This document shows positions 16,056-23,155 of a stretch of 23,155 nt of DNA, in pieces (within the stretch, counting starts at the first letter, position 1; each line of letters opens with the position of its first letter). The notes under the pieces are model-generated. The model did not search any database and was not told where the DNA came from. It saw only the letters and a list, made by a program, of their open reading frames with translations. The stretch is from CAZABC01 sp964483405 (GTDB taxonomy: Bacteria > Chloroflexota > Limnocylindria > Limnocylindrales > CSP1-4), in contig CAZABC010000034.1 of assembly GCA_964483405.1 (NCBI GenBank), forward strand, positions 1 to 23,155, read 5' to 3'. The position numbers and the translations under genes were made by a program.

Positions 16056-16745
16056 ATGCCTGACGCCAACGCCGTTAACGCTCGGTCGAGCAGTGTGCGC
16101 ACCGCACGCCTGGACCGCTATTCCAGGGTGGACTTGAGCCGTGTGCGCGTGATCCGCGCCGAGACCGACGAGGAGTTCGAGATCGTGGGTCGCCTCCGCG
16201 CGGCGGGCTTTGGTCGCGTCTCTTCCGCGGAGCGCTGCCCGCAGGACTGGCTCGACGAGAGTGACCGAAGGGCGGGCGTTCGTTCTCTCATCGGCTTCGA
16301 CCCGATGGGCGAGCCCGTCGCCACCATGCGGGTCCAGGACGAGCGTGAAAGCCCCCTCGAGCTGGGTCGACTCGTGCCCCTCAACCGACTCCTGCCCGAC
16401 GAGGCCCGCCCGGCCGCGCAGTTCGCTCGTCTCAGCGTCATGAAAGCCGCCACGAGCCCCGACGTCATGTTCGGGATCTTCAAGGCGGCCTGGCGGTGGT
16501 GCCTCCGCGAGGGGCTGGAGAGCATCGTTCTCGCCTCGCCGCCGTGGGCGCGGCCGATCTACGACTTCATGCTCTTCGAGCACCTCGGACCCGAGGGTGA
16601 GTTCGAGCACGAACTGGCCGGCGGCGCGCGACACGTCACTCTGTGCTTGCCGGTCAGCGAAGCTGTCGATCGCTGGCGACAGGCCAGACACCCCCTGTAC
16701 CCAGCGTTTGTCGAGGCTGAGCATCCGGCGTTGAGTCTGGCGTAG
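16056..16745 (+). CDS. FeeM-like N-acyl amino acid synthase (GNAT fold)
   Basis: This 229-residue protein has the GNAT/LuxI-like pattern of FeeM-type long-chain N-acyl amino acid synthases: FEIVGRLRAAGF (41-52), the W65-L-D-E-S-D block, GEPVATMRV (85-93, central strand), ELGRLVPLN (102-110), ARLSVMKAA (124-132) and an acyl-binding half with AAWRWCLREGLESIVLASPP (144-163) and PIYDFMLFEHLGPEG. Family members transfer an acyl group from acyl-ACP to the amine of an amino acid. The first 30 residues are poorly conserved in type, so the start could be later. It opens a four-gene same-strand cassette with oxidase, desaturase and KAS III. The amino acid used cannot be deduced. Related exosortase-linked acyltransferases are an alternative identity. 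Confidence 0.68.
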   Translation: MPDANAVNARSSSVRTARLDRYSRVDLSRVRVIRAETDEEFEIVGRLRAAGFGRVSSAERCPQDWLDESDRRAGVRSLIGFDPMGEPVATMRVQDERESPLELGRLVPLNRLLPDEARPAAQFARLSVMKAATSPDVMFGIFKAAWRWCLREGLESIVLASPPWARPIYDFMLFEHLGPEGEFEHELAGGARHVTLCLPVSEAVDRWRQARHPLYPAFVEAEHPALSLA

Positions 16746-16771
16746 CGGAGCTTCCAACCTTCGGAGGAGTC

Positions 16772-17425
16772 ATGCACCTGCGCGAACTTCAGGAACAGGC
16801 CGGCAGACGTCTCATGGCCAACAACCTCATACATGCGCTCCAGGCGCGGAGCGTGAGTCGGTCCCAGTATGTGGCGTATATGACCGATGTCTACTCGTAC
16901 GCACGGCACAGCTCTCAGGTCATCGGTCTGGCGGGAAGCAGGCTAGTACTCTCCCATCCTGAGCTTGCTGCCTACCTGTTTCGACATGCCGGTGAGGAAC
17001 TTGGGCACGACCAGTGGGCTGCAAGTGACCTGCGGGACTTGGGGGTTTCCGACGCCGAGCTCTCGCGCCTGGAGCCGTCGTCTCCGTGTCTCCGGATGAT
17101 AGCGCTCGAGTACTTCTCTGCCACGCACGCGAACCCCGTCGGCCTCTTCGGCTGGATGTTCGTGCTTGAGTCCCTCGGGGGCAAAGTTGGTGGCAGCATC
17201 GCCGGAGCGATCGACGGCGCCCTACAGCTCCAAGGCAGGGCCACACGGTTCCTCCGAGGTCATGCCGAGGCGGATGCCCATCATTCCGAGGATCTCGTGG
17301 CCGTCATTGCGGCCCATGTGCGATCCGACGATGATGAGCGGGCCTTCTTGCGCATGGCCGCGCAGTCGCTCGACCTCTACACGGCGATTCTCGATGCCGC
17401 TGCCGGAGTGCCTCTGGCAGCGTGA
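16772..17425 (+). CDS. Haem-oxygenase-like diiron enzyme (HDO superfamily)
   Basis: This 217-residue all-helical protein resembles the iron-containing redox / PqqC-like family (Haem_oxygenas_2). Visible metal-ligand patterns are E76-x2-H79 (HAGEELGHDQW) and H164-x3-D168-x2-H171 (GHAEADAHH), with the spacing of the ligand sets in UndA and SznF. A further carboxylate expected before E76 cannot be assigned with confidence; E133 (VLESLGG) is another conserved-looking acid. Members carry out O2-dependent decarboxylation, N-oxygenation or desaturation of small or lipid substrates. GGAGGAG lies just before the ATG, and its stop overlaps the next start (GTGA). Base composition is lower in GC than in neighbours, suggesting transfer. 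Confidence 0.75.
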   Translation: MHLRELQEQAGRRLMANNLIHALQARSVSRSQYVAYMTDVYSYARHSSQVIGLAGSRLVLSHPELAAYLFRHAGEELGHDQWAASDLRDLGVSDAELSRLEPSSPCLRMIALEYFSATHANPVGLFGWMFVLESLGGKVGGSIAGAIDGALQLQGRATRFLRGHAEADAHHSEDLVAVIAAHVRSDDDERAFLRMAAQSLDLYTAILDAAAGVPLAA

Positions 17426-18363
17426 TCTTGGTTCGCCGCGAAACAGGCGTTCCGGCTTCCGAATCCCAGCTTCTTGCCGCACAACCGGCGACAGAGGCGG
17501 TGTTTCGGCACCGGATCTTGTCCGAGACGCTCGTAGCCTACTTCATGGTCGGTGGCACCGCCGTCGGCGCGGCAGTCGCCTTCGGCTACGCTGCGATGAT
17601 CGCCGGCCCCGAAAGGCACCACCTCGCGCTGGGCGCGGCCAGCTTCGTGCTGACCGGATTAGGGGTCACGCTCGGCCTCCACCGGCATCTAACCCACCGC
17701 TCCTTCGCCGCGTCTCGATGGCTCCAGCTCACACTGACCGTTCTGGGTGTCGCCTCGGGCCAAGGCTACTTGGTACGCTGGGTCTTTGATCACCGCATGC
17801 ATCATCGTCTGGAAGATCAGCCAGGAGACCCGCATTCGCCTTACTGGTGGGGTAGAGAGCCACTCTCCGGTTGGCGCGGGTTCCTCCACGCTCACTTTCT
17901 CTGGCTGCTTCGCGAGCGACCGTTGCCGACGGACGCCGTGGTCGGCGACCTCGCGCGCGATCGGGCCCTCATGGCGATCGATCGCGCCTCGCCCCTGATC
18001 GCCTTGGCCGGCATCCTGCTGCCCGGCGTCCTGAGCGTGGCGATCTGGAAGCCGGGGTGGGAGAGCTTCCTGCTCGGGTGCCTGTGGGGAGGGGTCGTGC
18101 GGATGTTCCTGCTCGCGCACGTGACGTGGACCGTCAATTCGGTGTGCCACATCGTCGGCTCGACACCGCCGGGTTACACGGGACGGGCGCGAAACAACGT
18201 CGTGATCGGCATCCTCGCCGTTGGCGAGGGGTGGCATGCCAATCACCACGAGCGTCCGCGGCGGGCGCGGCACGGTGTCGAGTGGTGGCAGTTCGACCTC
18301 AGCTACCTCGTGCTCAAGGCCCTCGCCTTCACTGGTGCCGTCTGGGACTTGAAGGAAACGTAG
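17422..18363 (+). CDS. Membrane fatty-acid desaturase (acyl-CoA/acyl-lipid type)
   Basis: This 313-residue integral membrane protein has the three histidine boxes of the delta-9-like desaturase family: H87-RHLT-H92, H124-RM-HH128 and H272-AN-HH276. Extra conserved histidines occur at H156, H233 and H243 (NSVCHIVGSTPPGY). Hydrophobic segments lie near 34-60, 70-86, 100-118, 190-208 and 215-232. These diiron enzymes insert a cis double bond into an acyl chain using O2 and an electron donor. The GTG start overlaps the HDO stop by 4 bases, so the two oxidative enzymes are translationally coupled and probably act in one pathway. A bulk membrane-lipid role is possible but less likely in this context. 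Confidence 0.88.
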   Translation: MILVRRETGVPASESQLLAAQPATEAVFRHRILSETLVAYFMVGGTAVGAAVAFGYAAMIAGPERHHLALGAASFVLTGLGVTLGLHRHLTHRSFAASRWLQLTLTVLGVASGQGYLVRWVFDHRMHHRLEDQPGDPHSPYWWGREPLSGWRGFLHAHFLWLLRERPLPTDAVVGDLARDRALMAIDRASPLIALAGILLPGVLSVAIWKPGWESFLLGCLWGGVVRMFLLAHVTWTVNSVCHIVGSTPPGYTGRARNNVVIGILAVGEGWHANHHERPRRARHGVEWWQFDLSYLVLKALAFTGAVWDLKET

Positions 18364-18370
18364 CACGCGG

Positions 18371-19462
18371 ATGATGGGGAGCGGTCGAACGGCGGGCGCG
18401 ACGACGCTCGACGGCGTGCCTGGGGCACTGCCGGCTCTATCGGGCGGGTCTCTCGATGTGCCTAGGGCGGCTGGCATTCTCCGACTCGCGGTTCGGGGTG
18501 GCGGCCGTGCGCTGCCGGTGGAGCGTCTCGACAACGAGCGTCTCGCGGCGGAACTCGGCATCGCGCCCGCCGAGATTCTCGAGCGTACCGGGATTCGTGA
18601 ACGGCGCGTCGCCGGGGCTCGGGACTCGGTGGTGAGTCTTGCCACCGAAGCGGCGCGGGCTGCTCTCGAGGCGTCCGGCCGCGAAGCTTCCGATGTCGAC
18701 CTCGTCCTCCTCTCGACGTACACGCCGGATCGTCTCCTCTGCCCGAGCGCCCCCGAAGTGGCTCACCGAATCGGCGCGGGGCGCGCGGGAGCTTTCGACG
18801 TCAACGCAGCATGCTCCGGCGGTCTCGCCGCCGTGCTGATGGCGGCCGGCCTCCTGTCGAGCGGATTGACGCGCTGCATCCTCGTCGTCGCCGCCGACGT
18901 CACGTCTCGCTTCGTTCGCCGGAGCGATGCTAAGACGCGACTGGTGTTCGGGGACGGGGCCGCGGCGCTGCTGTTGGACCGCGGCGGCGCCGCCGAGTCG
19001 GGCGGCTGGAGCGTTCTCTCGGCTTCCTGGGGTGCGGATGGGTCGGGTGCCGGCCTCTTCGGCGTGCCGGCAAGGGTCGGTCCTAACCGCGCTGACGAGC
19101 CCGTCGGCCCTCTCGCCGTCGAGATGAACGGCTCGGCGATCTACCGCTTCGCGGTCGACCGCGGGGCCGATCTCATCGCGCAGCTCCTAGCTTCGGCGGG
19201 CCTGTCGCCGCACGACGTGACCCAGGTCGTGCCCCATCAGGCGAACGCCCGGATCATCGCCCATCTCTCGCGGCGGACCGGCATCCCTCATGAGAAGTGG
19301 TTTCAGAACCTCGAGACCCTGGGCAACACGGCCTCCGCGTCCGTGCCCCTCGCGATCGTCGATCTCCTCGCCACCGGCCGGGTCCACTCCGGCGATGTGC
19401 TTCTCCTCGTGGCCTTCGGCGCCGGCCTGACGTGGTGCGGGATGGCGGTCCGGGTGGGATGA
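18371..19462 (+). CDS. Beta-ketoacyl-ACP synthase III (FabH-like)
   Basis: This 363-residue thiolase-fold condensing enzyme has the KAS III triad C148 (NAACSGG), H289 (VPHQANARI) and N319 (LGNTASASVP). RTGIRERRVA (72-81) and the acyl-binding FGDGAAALLL also fit. It would join a primer acyl-CoA to malonyl-ACP to start a fatty-acyl chain. The N-terminus has about 35 residues more than usual FabH before LRLAVRGGGRALP; a later start is possible, as no clear ribosome binding site marks the tandem ATGs at 18371/18374. Being next to a desaturase, HDO and FeeM-like synthase, it probably supplies a dedicated acyl chain rather than housekeeping fatty acids. Its stop lies inside the palindrome of the next gene. 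Confidence 0.86.
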   Translation: MMGSGRTAGATTLDGVPGALPALSGGSLDVPRAAGILRLAVRGGGRALPVERLDNERLAAELGIAPAEILERTGIRERRVAGARDSVVSLATEAARAALEASGREASDVDLVLLSTYTPDRLLCPSAPEVAHRIGAGRAGAFDVNAACSGGLAAVLMAAGLLSSGLTRCILVVAADVTSRFVRRSDAKTRLVFGDGAAALLLDRGGAAESGGWSVLSASWGADGSGAGLFGVPARVGPNRADEPVGPLAVEMNGSAIYRFAVDRGADLIAQLLASAGLSPHDVTQVVPHQANARIIAHLSRRTGIPHEKWFQNLETLGNTASASVPLAIVDLLATGRVHSGDVLLLVAFGAGLTWCGMAVRVG

Positions 19463-19491
19463 CGTATACTTCTGAGCAGAGGTATACGTCA
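19460..19491 (+). promoter_or_regulatory. Palindromic operator of the second antitoxin/PIN pair
   Basis: TGACGTATAC (19460-19469) and GTATACGTCA (19482-19491) form perfect 10-bp arms. They extend to 14 bp with one mismatch around the loop GAGC. A TATACT (19465-19470, 5 of 6 to the -10 consensus) lies in the left arm; no good -35 is visible. The right arm ends on the A of the start codon. This is typical placement for autoregulation by an RHH antitoxin. Confidence 0.6.
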
Positions 19492-19745
19492 TGCAGACGA
19501 AGCTGACGCTGCGGCTCGAGGAGAGGCTGATCGTGAGGGCCAAGGCGTGGGCGCGCCGTCGGGGCGTCTCGCTGTCCGAGACGGTGGCGGCCGTGTTCGA
19601 GCAGCTTCCTGCCTCGTCCGAGCCGACGCTGTCGCCTTGGACTCGGAGGCTCGTGGGTATCGCTTCGGGCGGGAAGGGGCGACCGCTCACGGACGAGGCG
19701 GTTCGTCGGGCGCGGATCGACCACCTGGGCGAGAAGCACAGGTGA
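19491..19745 (+). CDS. VapB-type antitoxin (DUF6364-like, RHH)
   Basis: This 84-residue protein starts QTKLTLRLEERLIVRAKAWA, then RRRGVSLSETVAAVF, a ribbon-helix-helix DNA-binding domain. A C-terminal tail (WTRRLVGIASGGKGRPLTDE) is of the type that masks PIN toxins. The ATG sits at the edge of the palindrome described above, which it probably binds. The stop overlaps the toxin start (GTGA). It follows the KAS III gene directly but is likely transcribed from its own promoter. Confidence 0.82.
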   Translation: MQTKLTLRLEERLIVRAKAWARRRGVSLSETVAAVFEQLPASSEPTLSPWTRRLVGIASGGKGRPLTDEAVRRARIDHLGEKHR

Positions 19746-20167
19746 CGCGGGTCCTCTTCGACACGAACGTCCTGCTCGACGTGATCCTCGCCCGCGCCGC
19801 GCACGTCGAGGCCTCCGCGGCCGCGCTGGACCTGGCCGGGCGGGGCGAGGTCGAGGGCTACGTGGCCGGCCACGCGGTGACCACGATCGCCTACCTGGTC
19901 CAGCGGGAGAAGGGGGTCGGGGAGGCGAGGCGTGCGCTCGTCCACCTGCTCTCGAGGATGAAGGTCGCGCCGATCACCGACGCTTCGGTGCGGACGGCGC
20001 TCGCGATGGGGCTTGCCGACATCGAGGACGCCGTGTGCGCGGCCTCGGCGCAGGAGGCCGGCTGCACGCTGATCCTCACGCGCAACCCGCAGCACTTCCG
20101 CAAGTCGGACCCGCCAGCCGTGCTGCCGGAGGCGTTCCTCGCCTCGCGGGCCCAGCCGAAGGGCTGA
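19742..20167 (+). CDS. vapC: PIN-domain toxin (PIN_3/VapC type)
   Basis: This 141-residue PIN protein has D7 (VLFDTNVLLDVIL), the TTIAYL segment (47-52), the acidic pair E95/D96 (DIEDAVCAASAQEAG) and the final TRNPQHF (113-119). That set fits the PIN_3 group, where the second motif lacks the usual Glu and the last motif reads T-R-N. These are RNases neutralised by the antitoxin encoded just upstream. The GTG at 19742 overlaps the antitoxin stop by 4 bases. The reading frame is whole, so the pair is probably functional. It faces the broken vapC at 20171 with only 3 bases between the ends. Confidence 0.82.
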   Translation: MTRVLFDTNVLLDVILARAAHVEASAAALDLAGRGEVEGYVAGHAVTTIAYLVQREKGVGEARRALVHLLSRMKVAPITDASVRTALAMGLADIEDAVCAASAQEAGCTLILTRNPQHFRKSDPPAVLPEAFLASRAQPKG

Positions 20168-20170
20168 AGC

Positions 20171-20292
20171 TCAGGGCGGGCAGACGGGGGGGATCGCCTC
20201 GCGCTTGTTGCGGCGGTAGACGCGGAAGTCCTGGCGGTCGACGGTGATCACGCTGTGGCGCGGGTAGAGCCGGTGTCGGCGATCCCCTTCAT
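20171..20292 (-). pseudogene. Internally deleted vapC
   Basis: From ATG at 20292, which overlaps the antitoxin stop (ATGA), the minus strand reads MKGIADTG, a PIN N-terminus with the first catalytic Asp. It then runs into a stop (STRATA). In another frame, from the same point, comes LYPRHSVITVDRQDFRVYRR, then NKREAIPPVCPP and a stop at 20171, a credible PIN C-terminus with the T-x-D-R-x-D-F motif. Only 122 bases remain of an expected 400 or so, so the middle has been deleted with a frame change. Confidence 0.72.
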
Positions 20293-20504
20293 CCTCTCGA
20301 GAACCCCTTGCGGGTGGAGACGTCGCGCGGGCCGCCGCGCACCGCGCCGGCGAGCCGCATCAAGCGCTGCGTGGCGGCGCTTCGCCGGGCCTTCTCCAGC
20401 TGGTCGCGAACGATCTTCGCCTGCGCGGCGCCGGTCCGGCGCGCCTCGCGCTCCAGCCACTGGGCCAGGTCCTTGTCGAGGCGGACGGTGAGTGTATGAC
20501 CCAT
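20289..20504 (-). CDS. RHH antitoxin with a dead partner toxin
   Basis: This 71-residue protein starts GHTLTVRLDKDLAQWLEREA and continues RRTGAAQAKIVRDQLEKA, a CopG/VapB-type ribbon-helix-helix domain. Its tail, GPRDVSTRKGFSRG, is characteristic of antitoxins of small PIN toxins. The gene is intact while its toxin is gutted, so it may persist as an orphan antitoxin or repressor. A minus-strand TACACT (plus coordinates 20513-20518) ends 8 bases before the ATG, again compatible with a leaderless start. No convincing -35 is seen. Confidence 0.78.
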   Translation of the reverse strand: MGHTLTVRLDKDLAQWLEREARRTGAAQAKIVRDQLEKARRSAATQRLMRLAGAVRGGPRDVSTRKGFSRG

Positions 20505-20528
20505 GTGCCAGAAGTGTAGCAGCCGTGG

Positions 20529-21488
20529 CTACGGCGGGGTGTCGCGGACGCAGCGGAAGCCCAGCATGGAGCCGCGGCCGTAGGCGCTGCCGACGTCGCG
20601 CATCCAGACGGCGAAGCTGTACGGGCCCGAGTCCCAGCCTCCTCCGCGGATGACACGGAACTGGCCGTCGCGGTCGAGGCGGGGCCGTCCGTCGGTCGGG
20701 TGGCCGTCGTAGGTCGGCACCTTGAAGGCGGCCGGGCCGTGGTCCTGCGTCCACTCCCACGCGTTGCCCGCCATGTCGTGGAGGCCGAAGTCGTTCGGGG
20801 GGAAGCTGCCCACGGGGGCGAGGTCGGGGAAACCGTCGTCGTAGCCCTGGAAGCGGTCCCAGGCCCAGTCCTCGCCGGCGTCGGAGACGTGGCCCCCGTA
20901 CTTGCGGTAGCGGCTCTCGTCGCGGACGTTGGCGATCGGGCGCGAGCCGGGCGCGAGGGGGCGCATGCCCCAGACCTCGTCCCAGGTGTGGTTGGCGCGC
21001 GCGGCGCGCTCCCACTCGGCCTCGCTCGGGAGCCGGCCGCCCGCCCAGCGGCAGTAGGCGTCGGCCTCGAACCAGTTGACGAGGACGACGGGGTGGTCGG
21101 GGCGCGACAGGAGCGAGGCGCGCAGGGCGGCGTTGGCGAGGTCCTTGGGGTCGAGGCGGTCGAGGCTGGGGAGCCTCGAGCCGGTGGCCTTCGCGTAGCG
21201 CCCGTACTGCTCGACCGTGACCTCGGTGCCCATCATCCAGTAGGGCTTCGCGAGGGTGACCGTGGTGTACGGGCCCGCCCACTGGGGGCACGGGGCCTCG
21301 GGCCGCGTGGGCAGGCCGGGGTCGCACCCCATCTGGAAGGTCCCCGGTGGGATGCGGGCGTAGAGGGCGCCGTCCTTCGCGTTCTCCCGGACGACGACGC
21401 CCCCCGGCGTGGCCGGCTCGACGTCGCGCTCGCGCCAGCGCTGCCAGCCCCACAGCGCGAGGGCGGCGAGCAGGGAGAGGCCGAGCGC
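20529..21488 (-). CDS. FGE/SUMF1-type domain with TM helix; cut off from kinase by amber codon
   Basis: Coding sense resumes directly after the TAG at 21489-21491 in the kinase frame. It gives a membrane helix (ALGLSLLAALALWGW), a linker and a complete SUMF1-type domain: IPPGTFQMG, GTEVTVEQY, RLPSEAEWERAAR, GNAWEWTQD, RVIRGGGWDSG and LGFRCVRD. The catalytic Cys pair of true formylglycine-generating enzymes, normally before LGFRC, is absent, so this is probably a non-catalytic or ligand-binding member. The first in-frame start (ATG at 21332) falls inside the IPPGTFQMG strand, an unlikely natural beginning. Kinase-FGE fusions are a known architecture, so this should be the extracytoplasmic half of one protein. 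It ends in TAG at 20529. Confidence 0.75.
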   Translation of the reverse strand, partial: ALGLSLLAALALWGWQRWRERDVEPATPGGVVVRENAKDGALYARIPPGTFQMGCDPGLPTRPEAPCPQWAGPYTTVTLAKPYWMMGTEVTVEQYGRYAKATGSRLPSLDRLDPKDLANAALRASLLSRPDHPVVLVNWFEADAYCRWAGGRLPSEAEWERAARANHTWDEVWGMRPLAPGSRPIANVRDESRYRKYGGHVSDAGEDWAWDRFQGYDDGFPDLAPVGSFPPNDFGLHDMAGNAWEWTQDHGPAAFKVPTYDGHPTDGRPRLDRDGQFRVIRGGGWDSGPYSFAVWMRDVGSAYGRGSMLGFRCVRDTPP

Positions 21489-22628
<1,140 letters not shown>

Positions 22629-23155
22629 GCCCGTGCCAGCGCCCACTCTCTCTTCACCGTGGCCGGGGAGACGCCCAGCATTTCGGCCGTCTCCTCGATC
22701 GTGAGGCCGGCGAAGTAGCGCAGCTCGACGAGGCGGGCCTTCTCCGCGTCGATCGCGGCGAGGGCGACGAGGGCGTCGTCGAGGGCCACGATCTCGCCCG
22801 AACGCTCGTCGGTGATCGGGACCTCGTCGTCGAGCGGCACCGCCGGCCGCCCGGCGTTGCGCTTCTGCGCCTTGCGGGTGCGGGCGTGGTCCACGAGGAC
22901 CTGCCGCATGATGCGGGCGGCGACGCCGTAGAAGTGCTTCCGGCTCTCGAAACGCGGCAGCTTCTCGTCCACGAGGCGCAGGTACGCCTCGTGGACGAGG
23001 GCGGTCGGGGTGAGCGTGTGGTCGGGCCGCTCGGGCCGCAGGGCGGCCGCGGCGCGGGCCCGCAGGTCGTCGTAGACGAGCGGGACGAGCCGCTCGGCGG
23101 CGTCTTTCTCCCCCCGGCTCCAGGCCTGGAGGATCTCGGTCACCTGTCCCCGAGG

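Noticed and set aside
16045..19462. Acyl carrier protein gene within the lipid cassette
   Set aside because: No D-S-L phosphopantetheine motif ORF is present and gaps are 26 bases or less; an ACP must come from elsewhere.

Overview
The window is GC-rich (hand counts: 72% over 3901-3960, falling to 58% over 16921-16980) and very gene-dense, with no non-coding stretch above about 170 bases. Codon use, the ECF sigma factor beside a Ser/Thr kinase whose N-terminus resembles those of Acidobacteriota kinases, and the mix of secreted FG-GAP proteins and toxin-antitoxin pairs suggest an Acidobacteriota-like bacterium (perhaps Thermoanaerobaculia). Myxococcota cannot be excluded from sequence alone. 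I see no tRNA, rRNA, CRISPR array or transposase.

Layout. 14-695: a small protein and a MNT/AbiEii-type nucleotidyltransferase. 772-6399: a translationally coupled heavy-metal RND efflux operon (outer membrane factor, adaptor, CzcA-type pump). 6450-10079: two divergent AAA+/DUF4143 ATPases on the plus strand flanking a secreted beta-helix protein on the minus strand; each ATPase has an inverted repeat inside its promoter and an apparently leaderless start. 10087-10930 (minus): an intact RHH antitoxin/PIN toxin pair followed by the decayed ends of another such pair. 11100-16044 (plus): two tandem LuxR-type regulators, then two tandem secreted FG-GAP/VCBS proteins. 16056-19462 (plus): a compact cassette of a FeeM-like N-acyl amino acid synthase, a haem-oxygenase-like diiron enzyme, a membrane fatty-acid desaturase and a KAS III. 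19491-20167: a second intact antitoxin/PIN pair with a palindromic operator. 20171-20504 (minus): an intact antitoxin with a gutted vapC. 20529-23143 (minus): an ECF sigma factor and a kinase/FGE-type protein whose two halves are in one frame but separated by a single amber codon.

How it works together. The efflux operon is a self-contained tripartite metal exporter. The four-gene cassette is the best candidate for an undescribed system: KAS III and desaturase could shape an acyl chain, the FeeM-like GNAT could join it to an amino acid, and the diiron enzyme could oxidise the product. Two LuxR-type regulators lie upstream on the same strand and could control it, but that link is inference. 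The sigma factor and kinase/FGE protein form a separate signalling unit. Several toxin-antitoxin pairs, intact and broken, mark the region as accessory and recombinogenic.
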